DNA of 64,000 nucleotides from Caulobacter sp. SLTY (lineage in GTDB: Bacteria; Pseudomonadota; Alphaproteobacteria; Caulobacterales; Caulobacteraceae). Both the position numbers and the translations under genes were made by a program. Position 1 is the stretch's first letter. Every line of letters starts with the position of its first letter. The stretch is taken from positions 96,566 through 160,565 of the forward strand of contig NZ_JAAALA010000007.1 in NCBI RefSeq assembly GCF_009905535.1, written 5' to 3'. Shown piece after piece: positions 1-9,164 of the stretch. The notes below the pieces were generated by a model. The model searched no databases and was not told the origin of the DNA. It saw only the letters and a list, made by a program, of their open reading frames with translations.

Positions 1-1836
1 CTGAACGGCAACTTCAGCAGCAACGTCAACGTCTCGACCCTCAACGGAACCAACGGCTACCGGATCGACGGCGAGGCCTTGGGCGACAACCTGGGCATCC
101 GCGTCGCGGGCACGGGCGACGTCAACGGGGACGGCGTCAACGACTTCATGATCGGCTCCACCGGCAAGGACGACGGCGGCATCAACGCCGGCGCGGCCTA
201 TGTCATCTTCGGCGGCAGCACCGTGGGCAGCACGGGTACGGTCACCCTTTCCGCGCTGACTGGAACCAACGGCTTCCAGATCAACGGCGAGGCCGCCGGC
301 GACAACTTGAGCCGCGTCGGCGGCTGGGGTGATTTCAATGACGACGGGACGATGGACATCCTCGTCAGCACATCGTTCCACGACGCGGGCGGCAACAACA
401 GCGGCGCGGCCTGGATCCTCTACGGCCTGCCGGGCGATACACTGGTCGGAACCACGGGCGATGACGACCTGACGGGCACCGGCATTGACGATACGGGCGA
501 CGGCGGGGATGGCTCGGACATCCTTCGCGGTGAAGGCGGCGAAGACACCCTCTCCGGCGGCGCGGCCAAGGACTACCTTTACGGCGGCGCGGACAACGAC
601 GCGCTGGATGGCGGCGCGGGCGGCGACCTGATGGATGGCGGGACCGGCGCCGACAGCATGGCCGGTGGGATCGGCGACGATACCTACATCGTCGATGACA
701 TCGGCGACCTCGTCACCGAGGCCGGCGGCGCGGGCACGGACCGGATCCGGACCAGCATCACCCTGACCCTGGCCGCCAACGTCGAAAACCTGGAGCTGAC
801 CGGCTCCGGCGACATCGGCGGCACAGGCAACAGCCTGGCCAACCAGATCACCGGCAACAGCGGCGCCAACGTCATCGACGGGGGCGATGGAAATGACGTC
901 ATCCGGGGCAACGGCGGCTCGGACGATCTGAGCGGCAATACCGGTGTGGACCAGCTGCTCGGCGGCGACGGGGACGACACCATCTACGGCGGGGACGCCA
1001 ACGACATCCTGCAAGGCAACGCCGACAGCGACACCCTGTACGGTGGGGCCGGCGTCGACAGCGTCGACGGCGGGACCGAGAACGACTTCCTCTACGGCGA
1101 GGCCGGTAACGACAAGCTGCTGGGCGGGGATGGCGATGACCAGCTCTTCGGCGGGGCCGACAACGATCAGCTCACCGGCGGCGCCGGGGCCGACACCCTC
1201 ACCGGCGGAACCGGCGACGACACCTACATCGTCGATGATTTCACCGACACTCTGGTCGAGGCTTCCGGCGAAGGCAGCGATATCGTTCGGTCTACCGTCA
1301 CCTGGACGCTGGGCGACAACTTCGAACGGTTGATCCTCGACGGCTCCGACATCATCGACGGAACCGGCAACGCCCTGGCCAACCAGATCACCGGCAACGG
1401 CGCGCGCAACCGCCTTGACGGCGGGGCCGGCGCGGACATCCTGAACGGCGGCCTGGGCAACGACACCCTGATCGGCGGGCTGGGCAACGACACCCTGATC
1501 GGCGGCGGCGGGTCGGACGTCTTCGAAATCTATCAGGAGTCGGTCTTCACCAGCAGCAATCCTGGTGGCCGATCGATCGAGACCGACAGTATCAGCGACT
1601 ATGTCGTCGGCCAGGACTCGATCGACTTCTCGGACATCGACGCCAGAACCAACGCCGGCGGCAACAACAGCTTCAGCATCGTCGGCGCCTTCAACGGAAC
1701 GTCCGGCCAGATGACCCTCACCTTCGCCGGTGGGATCACCACGGTCCTGCTGGATGTCGATGGCGACCGCACGGCCGACTACCGCCTGCGCATCAACGGC
1801 GACGTGACCGGCGATACCGCCAGCTGGTTGCTCTGA
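1..1836 (+). CDS. RTX calcium-binding secreted protein, 5' end cut by window edge
   Basis: The reading frame is open from base 1, so the true start lies upstream; a TTG at 79 is only an internal codon. The visible part (about 611 codons) begins with two FG-GAP-like beta-propeller repeats of the DVNGDGVNDFMIG type. From about base 450 it becomes glycine-aspartate RTX nonapeptides (GGxGxDxLxGG), interrupted twice by the usual linker DDTYIVDD followed by a VENLELTG-like strand block. The last 110 residues form a repeat-poor domain ending ADYRLRINGDV...WLL. In the RTX family such a C-terminus carries the uncleaved type I secretion signal, and the repeats fold on binding extracellular calcium. The C-terminus closely resembles that of the next gene (1956-7415), so the two are probably exported by the same system. 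The exact role (adhesin, matrix or S-layer-associated) cannot be told from the sequence. Confidence 0.9.
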   Translation: MNGNFSSNVNVSTLNGTNGYRIDGEALGDNLGIRVAGTGDVNGDGVNDFMIGSTGKDDGGINAGAAYVIFGGSTVGSTGTVTLSALTGTNGFQINGEAAGDNLSRVGGWGDFNDDGTMDILVSTSFHDAGGNNSGAAWILYGLPGDTLVGTTGDDDLTGTGIDDTGDGGDGSDILRGEGGEDTLSGGAAKDYLYGGADNDALDGGAGGDLMDGGTGADSMAGGIGDDTYIVDDIGDLVTEAGGAGTDRIRTSITLTLAANVENLELTGSGDIGGTGNSLANQITGNSGANVIDGGDGNDVIRGNGGSDDLSGNTGVDQLLGGDGDDTIYGGDANDILQGNADSDTLYGGAGVDSVDGGTENDFLYGEAGNDKLLGGDGDDQLFGGADNDQLTGGAGADTLTGGTGDDTYIVDDFTDTLVEASGEGSDIVRSTVTWTLGDNFERLILDGSDIIDGTGNALANQITGNGARNRLDGGAGADILNGGLGNDTLIGGLGNDTLIGGGGSDVFEIYQESVFTSSNPGGRSIETDSISDYVVGQDSIDFSDIDARTNAGGNNSFSIVGAFNGTSGQMTLTFAGGITTVLLDVDGDRTADYRLRINGDVTGDTASWLL

Positions 1837-1846
1837 GGCCCTGGAC

Positions 1847-1875
1847 CCGCCGCCGGGGCTCCTGAGCCGCGGCGG
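1847..1875 (+). terminator. Hairpin after the first RTX gene
   Basis: CCGCCGC at 1847-1853 pairs with GCGGCGG at 1869-1875, and inside it GGCTC (1857-1861) pairs with GAGCC (1864-1868) around a CT loop. It starts 11 bases after the stop codon. There is no clear T-tract, so it may be a weak terminator or a 3'-end stabiliser. Confidence 0.5.
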
Positions 1876-1908
1876 CGATCCACCTTAAAAAGTGCAATGT
1901 GCCGTCCC

Positions 1909-1946
1909 CATTCTGGGGGGCAGTATCCGCCCCGGATTAAGGGAGG
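1909..1946 (+). promoter_or_regulatory. Leader motif and ribosome binding site of giant RTX gene
   Basis: CATTCTGGGGGG (1909-1920) lies 35 bases before the ATG at 1956 and resembles CATCTTGGGGGG and CATCTTCGGGGG found in the leaders of the two other complete RTX genes in this window. A GGAGG Shine-Dalgarno lies at 1942-1946. The motif's function is unknown. Confidence 0.4.
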
Positions 1947-1955
1947 GCGGAAGCC

Positions 1956-4900
1956 ATGACGGCTCCAATCATCACGGGCCTCGCGCCGCGTTTGCAGATC
2001 GCGTCGCTCGTCTCCGGCACGCCGACACTGCTGGACGCCGATGTCACCGTCACGGACACCGAAGAGGACTTCGACGGCGCCACCCTGCGCGTGGCGGGCC
2101 TCAATCCGACGGACATCGTGGCGATCCGTGACCAGGGCGCGGGCCCGACCAACATCACCTATGACGCCATGGCCGGCACGGTGTTCTACGGCGGGGTCCT
2201 GATCGGCTACGTCCAAGGCGGCGAAGGCGGCGACCTGGTGATCACCTTCACCGCCGACGCCACCAACGCGGCCATTGAGGCGCTGATCGAGAACCTGACC
2301 TTCTCAACCAGCAATCCGGCGCCGGGCGAAATCTATCTGACCATCACCCTCACCGACGCGGCCGGGGAATACAATTCCAGCGGCTCCGGTGTCGCGTTCA
2401 CCCAGAACGCCAACCTCGGATCAGTCGCGATCTATACCCAGACCTCGGCGGCCTTCATCGACTACGACGCGGACGGCGACTTGGACATGGTGGTGGGGGG
2501 CGCCGAACACGCCGGCCTGATCCTCTACAACAACCTCGGCGACGCCAACGCCCCGCTGTTCGTCGAGGCCGACCCCCTCACCAGTCCGTTCGCCGAGGCG
2601 ACGTCCGCCCGCGCCTCCCCCCTGTTCCACGATGTGGACGGCGACGGCGACCTGGACCTGGTGATCGGCACGGCCGCCGGCACGATCGACTATCTGGAAC
2701 AGACCTCGGCCGGGGTCTGGGAAGCGCGCACCGGCGCCGCCAACCCCTTCGACGGCATCTCGGTGGCCAGCGGCAACGCCGTGGCCGCCCTGGCCGACAT
2801 GGATGGAGACGGGCTGCTCGACATGCTGGTCGGCGGCAACCTGATGGACCTCGTCTACTACAAGGGGACCGGGACCGTCGCCGACCCCGAGTGGACGATC
2901 CAGCTCGCCTCCAACGGCGACATCGACTGGTTCGACGGATTGCAGAACGGCGTCTGGGACCGGGCCCCTACCCTGGCTGACTTCGACGCAGACGGAGATA
3001 TCGACCTGATCCTGGGGGGCTACCTCGCGGGCCCGGCCTACTTCGAAAATGTCGGCACAACCAGCCAGCCGATCTTCAGCGTCCCGGTCGTCGATCCTTT
3101 CGAGGGCATCAGCGACTACTATCACCAGGTCACCCTGGCGGATCTGGATGGCGATGGTGACCTGGACGCGGTGGTGGGCGGCGGTTTCGGCGTCGACTTC
3201 TATGAGGCCGTGCTGCCGCCGGGCGCGCCGCTCACCGTCGAGATCACCTCGAATCTGCCCAGCATCAGCGGCCTGCCGGGCGCGGTCACCGTCGCCGAGA
3301 ACAACGGCGAACAGGGGCTGGGGCTGGACATCGATGTCTTCGACGGCCTGGACGGCATTCCCGGCGGCAGCCTGACGATCACCGGCCTGCTGGCCCAGGA
3401 CAGCCTGACCATCGTCGATGTGCCCGGCGCCATCGAGGTCAATGACACGTCCGGCGAGGTGACCTTCAACGGCGTGGCGATCGGGGCAGCGAGCGGAGGC
3501 CTGAACGGCGCGGACCTGGTGATCGCGTTCACCGGTGCGGCGGACGCCGCCGCCGTCGAGGCGCTGATCGAACAGCTGGCCTTTCGCAACGACGAGACCA
3601 ATCCGGCCCTGGCCCGCACCCTCACCCTGCTACTGGCCGACTCCAACGGCGAGGTCGTCGGCGACGCCTCCGAGTTCCAGATGGCCGGGGATGAGATCGG
3701 CGGGATCGGCTTCATCCAACCCAATTACGGCTCACCCGCGCTCGGCGACCTGGATGGGGACGGCGACCTCGACATGCTGGTCGCCGACGCCGCCGGCGAC
3801 GTCTACTTCTACCTCAACGTCGGGACCGCCGAGGCGCCCGACTTCCGGCAACAGCCGCTCGAAACCGACTTCTTCGGCCTGACCAACTTCCCGGCCGGCT
3901 ATGCGAACCCGGCGCTCGGCGACCTGGATGGCGACGGCGACCTCGACCTCATCGTCGGGGATGACGATGGAAATCTTCTGGCCTTCGAAAACCAGCGTGG
4001 CGGCGCCGAAGGGCCCCTGTTCCAGGCCTTCGCGATCGATCCCTTCGACGGGGCCACGACCCCGCCGGTCGGCGGCCTCGCTATCGCCGACATCAACGGC
4101 GACGGCCTGCAGGACGTGGTGGTCGGCACAAGCTCCGGCAGCCTGCGCTTCTATCTAAACACCGGCACGGCGTCGGAGGCCGTCTTCGAGCGCCAGACTG
4201 GCGGCGCCAACCCGTTTAGCGGGATCACCGGCACGGGCTTCGTCGCCCCGATCCTGGGCGACATCGACGGGGACGGCGATATTGACCTGCTGTTCGGCAG
4301 CTACGACGCGCTCCAATTCTATGAAAACACCGGCGACGCCCAGAATCCGGTCTTCACCGCCGCGGACTCTCCCGTCCCGGACTATCCCGGACAGGTCGTA
4401 CGCGGTGCGCTCGGCGACATCGATGGGGATGGCGATCTCGACCTGATCGGCGCCGATATCGACGACATCGTCCTCTTCACACAAGGCAGCCAAGGCTACA
4501 GCCTGCAGGTCAACATCGACCCAGAGTACGAACCGGCCACGCTGACCCTGACCACCAACAGCTTCACCTTCGACGAGAACGCGGTCAACGACGCCCCTGC
4601 CCTGCTGACCCTCGGCGCCGCCTTCAATCATCCGGACGGCATGTCGCCGATGTCGGTGCTCTACATCGACCGCGTTCTGCCGGAGGAGACCATCTCCATC
4701 CGTAACCAGGGCACGGCCTCGGGCCAGATCGGCTATGACGAACTGACCGGCGACATCACCTATGAGGGCGTGCTGATCGGGAACTTCTGCGGCTGCAGCG
4801 GAGGCGACGTCTCGGTGGAGTTCTCCGCCGGGGCGACCAGCGCGGCGGTCCAGGCGCTGCTCAACAACTTCACCTATTCCAACAGCTCTGACACCCCCAC

Positions 4901-7415
4901 CGCCATCCGGGAGCTCATCGTCGGCTTCACTGACGGTAACAACATCCCGTTCGACGGGCCAACCATTCCCGACTTCCTGAACGTGACCGGCGGCATCCCC
5001 TTGCTGGACGGCGTCGACATCGGTTCCAACGCCACCCCCATGACCATCGACGTCGACGAGGACGGCGATATGGACCTGGTGGTCCGCGACAGCAGCGGCT
5101 TCCTGCATGTCTTCGAGGCCAGCGTATCGGGCCTGGAACAGCTGGACTCCGTGGCCAACCCGCTGGCCGGCGCCGGCGACGCCATCCCCAACGACGGCGG
5201 CTACCTGCTGTTCGACGGCGATTCCGACAACGACCTGGACCTGCTTGTCGTCAGCTCGGGCATCCTGCGCGGCTGGACCAACAATGGCGACGGAACCTTC
5301 ACCCTGGGCGGTGTCGGGCTGGGCGCTGAGCTTGACGGCTTTGACGTCACGGGCGTCCGTAACCTGGTCCAGCTCGACGAGGACAACATCGTCATGGGCG
5401 CCACGGACGGCACGATCCGCCTGCTCCAGTACAACGTCATCGACATGGCCTTCGTCGAGATCACCGGTCCGGCCAACCCGTTCAGCGGCATCGATGTAGG
5501 AACCAACGCCGCCCTTGCCTTTGGCGATATCGACCGGGACGGCGACCAGGATCTGATTGCTGGCGGCAACGACGGCCTGCTGCGCCTCTATGTCAACGAG
5601 GCCGGCGCCTATGTAGAGGCCACAGGGGCCAGTAACCCCTTCGACGGCTTCAGTGTCGGGACAAACGCCGCCCCGGCTCTGCTCGACCTCGACGGCGACG
5701 GCTTCCCCGACCTGCTGTTCGTCGGCAATGGCGATGGGACCTTCAGCACCTTCCTCAACACCTCCACGACCGGCCTGATCGTCACCATTACGGTCAACGC
5801 CGAAGCCGAAACCGCGGTGGACGACAGCTTCGCGGCGATGGAGAACCAGACGGTCAACGGCGACCTGCTGGCCGACAATGGTTCCGGCATCGACGAGGAC
5901 GGCGCCGCCATCACCCATATCAACGGCCTGGTCTTCACATACGGGGCGCCCATCACCCTGCCGTCCGGCGCCCGGCTGACCGTCAATCTCGACGGGACCT
6001 TCAGCTACAATCCCAACGGCCGCTTCAACGGCCTGGCCGCCCCCGGCAGCGGCGCCGCCAACACCACCGCCACCGACAGCTTCACCTACGCCACCGCCAC
6101 CGGCGGCCTGGCCACTGTGACCGTCAATCTGACCGGCGTGGACAGCGGCTCCGACGTCGTCCAGGGCACGCCTGGAGATGACGTGCTCGATGGCGGCATA
6201 GGCGGTGACGTGCTCAACGGCGGCACAGGCGCTGACGACATGACCGGCGGGGCGGGAGACGACACCTTTGTCGTCGATGACGCCGGGGACGTGACCCGCG
6301 AACTGACCGGCGGTGGCAATGATCGCGTCCGCTCGACCGTCAGCATCACCCTGGCCGACTTCATCGAAAACCTGAACCTGGAGGGCACGGCCGAGATCGA
6401 CGGAACCGGCAACGGCCTGGCCAACCAGATCAATGGCAACGAGGGCGCCAATGTGCTCAGCGGCGGCGGTGGCCGCGACCTCATCAAGGGTGGCCTCGGT
6501 AACGACACCCTGAACGGGGACGACGATATCGACCAGCTGCTCGGCGAAGGCGGAAATGACATCCTGAACGGCGGCGCCGGCGCCGACCGTCTCGACGGCG
6601 GCGTCGGGCTCGACACCCTCGACGGTGGAGACGGGGCGGACATCCTGGAGGGCGGCGCAGACGCCGACACCCTGTTCGGCCAGGCCGGCGCCGACCAGCT
6701 GCTGGGGGGAGACGGGAATGACGAACTCGACGGCGGGGCGGACCACGACATCCTCAATGGCGGAGCCGGCGCCGACGAGATGATCGGCGGCCTCGGCGAC
6801 GACACCTTCTTCGTCGACGACCTCGGGGACACCACCATCGAGACCTCCGGCCAGGGCACGGACACCGTCCGCGCCAGCCTGAACTGGACCCTGGCCGACC
6901 ACATCGAACGCCTGACCCTCGAGGGCGGCAATGACCTCGAGGGTCAGGGCAATGGCCTGGCCAACCTGATCACCGGCAACAGCGGCCACAACACCCTGTA
7001 CGGCATGGCCGGCGCCGACACCCTCAAGGGCGGACTCGGTAATGACACCCTCGTCGGCGGGACCGGCAACGACATCCTGGTCGGCGGCGACGGCGCGGAC
7101 GCCTTCGTGGTGCTACAGGAGTCGATCTCCCTCAGCGGCGGGCTGGGCCAGGTGCTGGACGTGGACTCGGTCAGTGACTTCAGCTTGCTGCAGGGCGACA
7201 CCATCGACCTGTCGGCCATCGACGCCATAGCCGGCGGCGGGGACGACGCCTTCGCCATCGTGTCGAACTTTACCCGCGCCGCCGGCCAGATGACCCTGAT
7301 CTTCAGCGGCGGCGTCACCCTGCTGGCGCTTGATGTCGATGGGGACGCCAAGGCCGACTACCGGATGAGTATCAACGGAGACGTCCGGTCGGAAACCGGG
7401 ATCTGGGTGCTCTAA
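1956..7415 (+). CDS. Giant RTX protein with triplicated Ig-like/FG-GAP modules
   Basis: This is a complete 1819-residue protein with ATG at 1956 after GGAGG. It has no Sec signal peptide, as expected for type I secretion. The same module occurs three times: an Ig/cadherin-like domain (about residues 25-150, 445-580, 870-1010) with a recurring pattern ending in a GVLIG / GGDLVITF / AVEALIENLTF-like core, each followed by FG-GAP/VCBS blade repeats built on DLDGDGDLD calcium loops (about 14 recognisable loops in total). A further cadherin-like domain starts AVDDSF near 1286. RTX nonapeptides run from about 1405 to 1710. The C-terminal domain ends ADYRMSINGDV...WVL, like the preceding gene. It is probably a secreted calcium-dependent surface or matrix protein. 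It ends in an overlap with the convergent gene at 7412. No secretion genes are visible nearby. Confidence 0.93.
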   Translation: MTAPIITGLAPRLQIASLVSGTPTLLDADVTVTDTEEDFDGATLRVAGLNPTDIVAIRDQGAGPTNITYDAMAGTVFYGGVLIGYVQGGEGGDLVITFTADATNAAIEALIENLTFSTSNPAPGEIYLTITLTDAAGEYNSSGSGVAFTQNANLGSVAIYTQTSAAFIDYDADGDLDMVVGGAEHAGLILYNNLGDANAPLFVEADPLTSPFAEATSARASPLFHDVDGDGDLDLVIGTAAGTIDYLEQTSAGVWEARTGAANPFDGISVASGNAVAALADMDGDGLLDMLVGGNLMDLVYYKGTGTVADPEWTIQLASNGDIDWFDGLQNGVWDRAPTLADFDADGDIDLILGGYLAGPAYFENVGTTSQPIFSVPVVDPFEGISDYYHQVTLADLDGDGDLDAVVGGGFGVDFYEAVLPPGAPLTVEITSNLPSISGLPGAVTVAENNGEQGLGLDIDVFDGLDGIPGGSLTITGLLAQDSLTIVDVPGAIEVNDTSGEVTFNGVAIGAASGGLNGADLVIAFTGAADAAAVEALIEQLAFRNDETNPALARTLTLLLADSNGEVVGDASEFQMAGDEIGGIGFIQPNYGSPALGDLDGDGDLDMLVADAAGDVYFYLNVGTAEAPDFRQQPLETDFFGLTNFPAGYANPALGDLDGDGDLDLIVGDDDGNLLAFENQRGGAEGPLFQAFAIDPFDGATTPPVGGLAIADINGDGLQDVVVGTSSGSLRFYLNTGTASEAVFERQTGGANPFSGITGTGFVAPILGDIDGDGDIDLLFGSYDALQFYENTGDAQNPVFTAADSPVPDYPGQVVRGALGDIDGDGDLDLIGADIDDIVLFTQGSQGYSLQVNIDPEYEPATLTLTTNSFTFDENAVNDAPALLTLGAAFNHPDGMSPMSVLYIDRVLPEETISIRNQGTASGQIGYDELTGDITYEGVLIGNFCGCSGGDVSVEFSAGATSAAVQALLNNFTYSNSSDTPTAIRELIVGFTDGNNIPFDGPTIPDFLNVTGGIPLLDGVDIGSNATPMTIDVDEDGDMDLVVRDSSGFLHVFEASVSGLEQLDSVANPLAGAGDAIPNDGGYLLFDGDSDNDLDLLVVSSGILRGWTNNGDGTFTLGGVGLGAELDGFDVTGVRNLVQLDEDNIVMGATDGTIRLLQYNVIDMAFVEITGPANPFSGIDVGTNAALAFGDIDRDGDQDLIAGGNDGLLRLYVNEAGAYVEATGASNPFDGFSVGTNAAPALLDLDGDGFPDLLFVGNGDGTFSTFLNTSTTGLIVTITVNAEAETAVDDSFAAMENQTVNGDLLADNGSGIDEDGAAITHINGLVFTYGAPITLPSGARLTVNLDGTFSYNPNGRFNGLAAPGSGAANTTATDSFTYATATGGLATVTVNLTGVDSGSDVVQGTPGDDVLDGGIGGDVLNGGTGADDMTGGAGDDTFVVDDAGDVTRELTGGGNDRVRSTVSITLADFIENLNLEGTAEIDGTGNGLANQINGNEGANVLSGGGGRDLIKGGLGNDTLNGDDDIDQLLGEGGNDILNGGAGADRLDGGVGLDTLDGGDGADILEGGADADTLFGQAGADQLLGGDGNDELDGGADHDILNGGAGADEMIGGLGDDTFFVDDLGDTTIETSGQGTDTVRASLNWTLADHIERLTLEGGNDLEGQGNGLANLITGNSGHNTLYGMAGADTLKGGLGNDTLVGGTGNDILVGGDGADAFVVLQESISLSGGLGQVLDVDSVSDFSLLQGDTIDLSAIDAIAGGGDDAFAIVSNFTRAAGQMTLIFSGGVTLLALDVDGDAKADYRMSINGDVRSETGIWVL

Positions 7416-8371
7416 ATCCCGAGAGCCACCATAGTCTCCCGTCCGGCTCCGATGGTCTGGGCGTAGGTACTGGCGTAGAAATAGACCAGACGCTCGCGCA
7501 GCATGGGGGTCAGCAACAGCTCGCGGCCCCCAGGCGGTCGCTCGAAGAAGCCGGCCCTCTCGCCGATCTCGATAAATCGGGCCACGTGGGTTCGCGACAC
7601 ATCGAATGCCCTGGCCAGCGCATTCATCGACAGCGGCACCGGCAGGCAGGGGGGATAGTTGTCTTCCGGACGCGTGCCGGCCAGCAGCTTCATCAGCAAC
7701 AGGGGTCCGGCATGGCGCTCGTAGAGCACGGCCAGTCCGCTTGGGTGATGCTGATAGGAGGCGGCGATGGTCAGGGAGTCCCGCCCGTGAACAGCCATGA
7801 AGGCGTTGAAAACCTCCGGCTTGTCCCACCTCTCCAGCAGACGGTTCAGGGAAGGGTCGACCTGCGCCGTGGCCTCAAGCTCCAACCTGAAACGTGCGCG
7901 GAAATTTTCCCAGAGCCCCCTGCTGGGCGCCAGCACCAGGGATCGGCGGTCCGCCTGCTCGGGCGCCTGCTCAAAGAGCCCGATATCGCGCATGTAGCCC
8001 AGCAGCGCCTCGGCGGCTGTGGCGCTGATGAAGGATGACTGGTTGCAGAGGCCCTTCAGGCGGGTCAGCGTCAATCCCCCTGGAGTCACATGAAGGTGCA
8101 TGCAGAGTGCCCCCACGTAGAACCGCCCCAGGTCCTTGAACACTGCCGAGAACGCCGGCTCGGCGTCATAGTGGCTAAGCGCGCCGATGGTGGATTGCTT
8201 TAGCGCCTTGGAGAAGCCCGGGTGGGCAATGATACCGCCGATGTTTTCGGGACCGAATCGCTCGTAGAACCAGAGGACCAAGGCCTCTCTGGAACGGGCT
8301 TCCGCCAATGATTCTGCCAACGCCACCATTTTGAGGTGATGGTAGGCTGAGCGAACAACGATCTCAAACAA
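7412..8371 (-). CDS. Putative winged-helix transcriptional regulator
   Basis: A 319-residue soluble protein without signal peptide or membrane helices. I recognise no named family for the whole protein. Residues near 247-275 read as a helix-turn-helix (MNALARAFDVSRTHVARFIE), followed by a wing-like GGRELLLTP segment. A second possible winged-helix segment precedes it (SSFISATAAEALLGYMRDIG, around residues 113-135). This arrangement suggests a DNA-binding regulator with tandem winged helices, perhaps distantly related to MarR. Its stop codon overlaps the stop codon of the RTX gene that faces it, so the two are convergent and could interfere transcriptionally. Whether it controls the RTX genes is unknown. 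Confidence 0.6.
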   Translation of the reverse strand: MFEIVVRSAYHHLKMVALAESLAEARSREALVLWFYERFGPENIGGIIAHPGFSKALKQSTIGALSHYDAEPAFSAVFKDLGRFYVGALCMHLHVTPGGLTLTRLKGLCNQSSFISATAAEALLGYMRDIGLFEQAPEQADRRSLVLAPSRGLWENFRARFRLELEATAQVDPSLNRLLERWDKPEVFNAFMAVHGRDSLTIAASYQHHPSGLAVLYERHAGPLLLMKLLAGTRPEDNYPPCLPVPLSMNALARAFDVSRTHVARFIEIGERAGFFERPPGGRELLLTPMLRERLVYFYASTYAQTIGAGRETMVALGI

Positions 8372-8397
8372 CCGGTGGGAGACTGGAAAGAGAGTTC

Positions 8398-8428
8398 GCG
8401 TCCGACAACCCCAGGAGCCGCCGGACGC
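8398..8428 (-). terminator. Possible hairpin terminator of DUF2171 gene
   Basis: GCGTCCG (8398-8404) and CGGACGC (8422-8428) form a seven-pair stem with a 17-base loop, just downstream of the DUF2171 stop on the minus strand. No T-tract follows, so the call is tentative. Confidence 0.3.
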
Positions 8429-8438
8429 GCTATCCCTG

Positions 8439-8675
8439 CTAGTGCTTTTCGCGCCAGGCCGCCTTGGCGGCGTCGGCGGTCAGGTTCAGCTTGACCTTGT
8501 CGTCCTCGACGAAGTCGACCCAGCTGAGCGGGATGAGGTGGTGTTTGAACCCGCCGGCGATATCCAGCTTGGCCAGTTCGATGTCGGTTCCCAGCACATG
8601 GTCGACGCGGCCGACATGTTTGTCGTCCGAGCCGATGACTTCCATGTGTTCGCGGATGGCGGTGGTGTCGGTCAT
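8439..8675 (-). CDS. DUF2171 domain protein
   Basis: The 78-residue protein starts MTDTTAIREHMEV at an ATG whose last base is 8675, preceded by GGAG about ten bases upstream. A longer frame reaching 8753 has no comparable signal. The sequence has the DUF2171 pattern: IREHMEVIGSDDKHVGRVD, then a hydrophobic strand with D/K/H residues, and HLIPLSWVDFV near the C-terminus. This resembles a small PRC-barrel-like fold. The family is common in alphaproteobacteria and its biochemical role is not established. It is divergent from the DUF4169 gene at 8781. Confidence 0.85.
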   Translation of the reverse strand: MTDTTAIREHMEVIGSDDKHVGRVDHVLGTDIELAKLDIAGGFKHHLIPLSWVDFVEDDKVKLNLTADAAKAAWREKH

Positions 8676-8780
8676 TTGAAGCTCACTCCAGGCGTTACAG
8701 GGGCCCCGTCCCGAGGCCATCTCAACGGCTCTGGAGCCGGTCGGTTTCCCCAAGATGCTGAGAACGGCTAGGCTCGGGAC

Positions 8781-8963
8781 ATGGCCGACGTGATCAATCT
8801 CAACAAAGCCCGCAAAGCCCGCGCCAAAACCGCCGGCAAACAGGCGGCCGTCGAGAACCGCGCGAGGTTCGGCAGAACCGGCGCGGACAAATCACTGGAA
8901 GCTGCCCGCAAGGCCAAGGCTGACCAGACGCTGGACGGCGCGAAACTGACGCCGGAGGAGTGA
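8781..8963 (+). CDS. DUF4169 family small basic protein
   Basis: A 60-residue Lys/Arg/Ala-rich protein beginning MADVINLNKARKARAK, with the FGRTGADKSLEAARKAKAD block that marks DUF4169. It has no signal peptide or membrane segment and is probably helical and cytoplasmic. The family is small, alphaproteobacterial and of unknown function. It is divergent from the DUF2171 gene and is followed by a palindromic repeat. Confidence 0.85.
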   Translation: MADVINLNKARKARAKTAGKQAAVENRARFGRTGADKSLEAARKAKADQTLDGAKLTPEE

Positions 8964-8986
8964 GCGCTTCACCCACGCCTAGCGCC

Positions 8987-9160
8987 GCTCTCCCCCATCG
9001 CAGATGGGGGAGTGGCTTTGGCGAGCGCTGCAAGCGAGCCAATCCGAGGGGGTCCCATCCGCCGGTTCAGGAGGAACCTCCCAACCGCCGGCGCTGCCCC
9101 GCCTCCTGGTCCGTCGCTCACGCTCCGAACCGTCCTCCGCCCCCTCGCGGGAGCGGAGAG
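8987..9160. repeat. Composite palindromic intergenic repeat (hairpin-CTCCCCC type)
   Basis: CTCCCCCAT (8990-8998) pairs with ATGGGGGAG (9004-9012). This is followed by a TTGGC...GCCAA stem-loop near 9018-9042, a GAGGGGGTCC segment, and a CCGC...GCGG hairpin near 9136-9158. The same order of parts (CTCCC hairpin, small stem, GAGGGGGTCC) recurs at 12517-12634, so this looks like a mobile or dispersed palindromic family and not a single-gene terminator. It lies between convergent genes and may also act as a bidirectional terminator. Confidence 0.6.
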
Positions 9161-9164
9161 CAAG

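Noticed and set aside
450..1500. Regular short repeats resembling a CRISPR array
   Set aside because: They are in-frame GGxGxDxLxGG nonapeptide codons of an RTX gene, with no unique spacers and no cas genes.
4155..6989. A 944-codon minus-strand frame under the giant RTX gene
   Set aside because: It is the antisense of the strongly biased GC-rich FG-GAP and RTX repeats; its protein has a simple Val/Ala/Asp/Gly composition and no domain, whereas the plus strand has clear RTX motifs.
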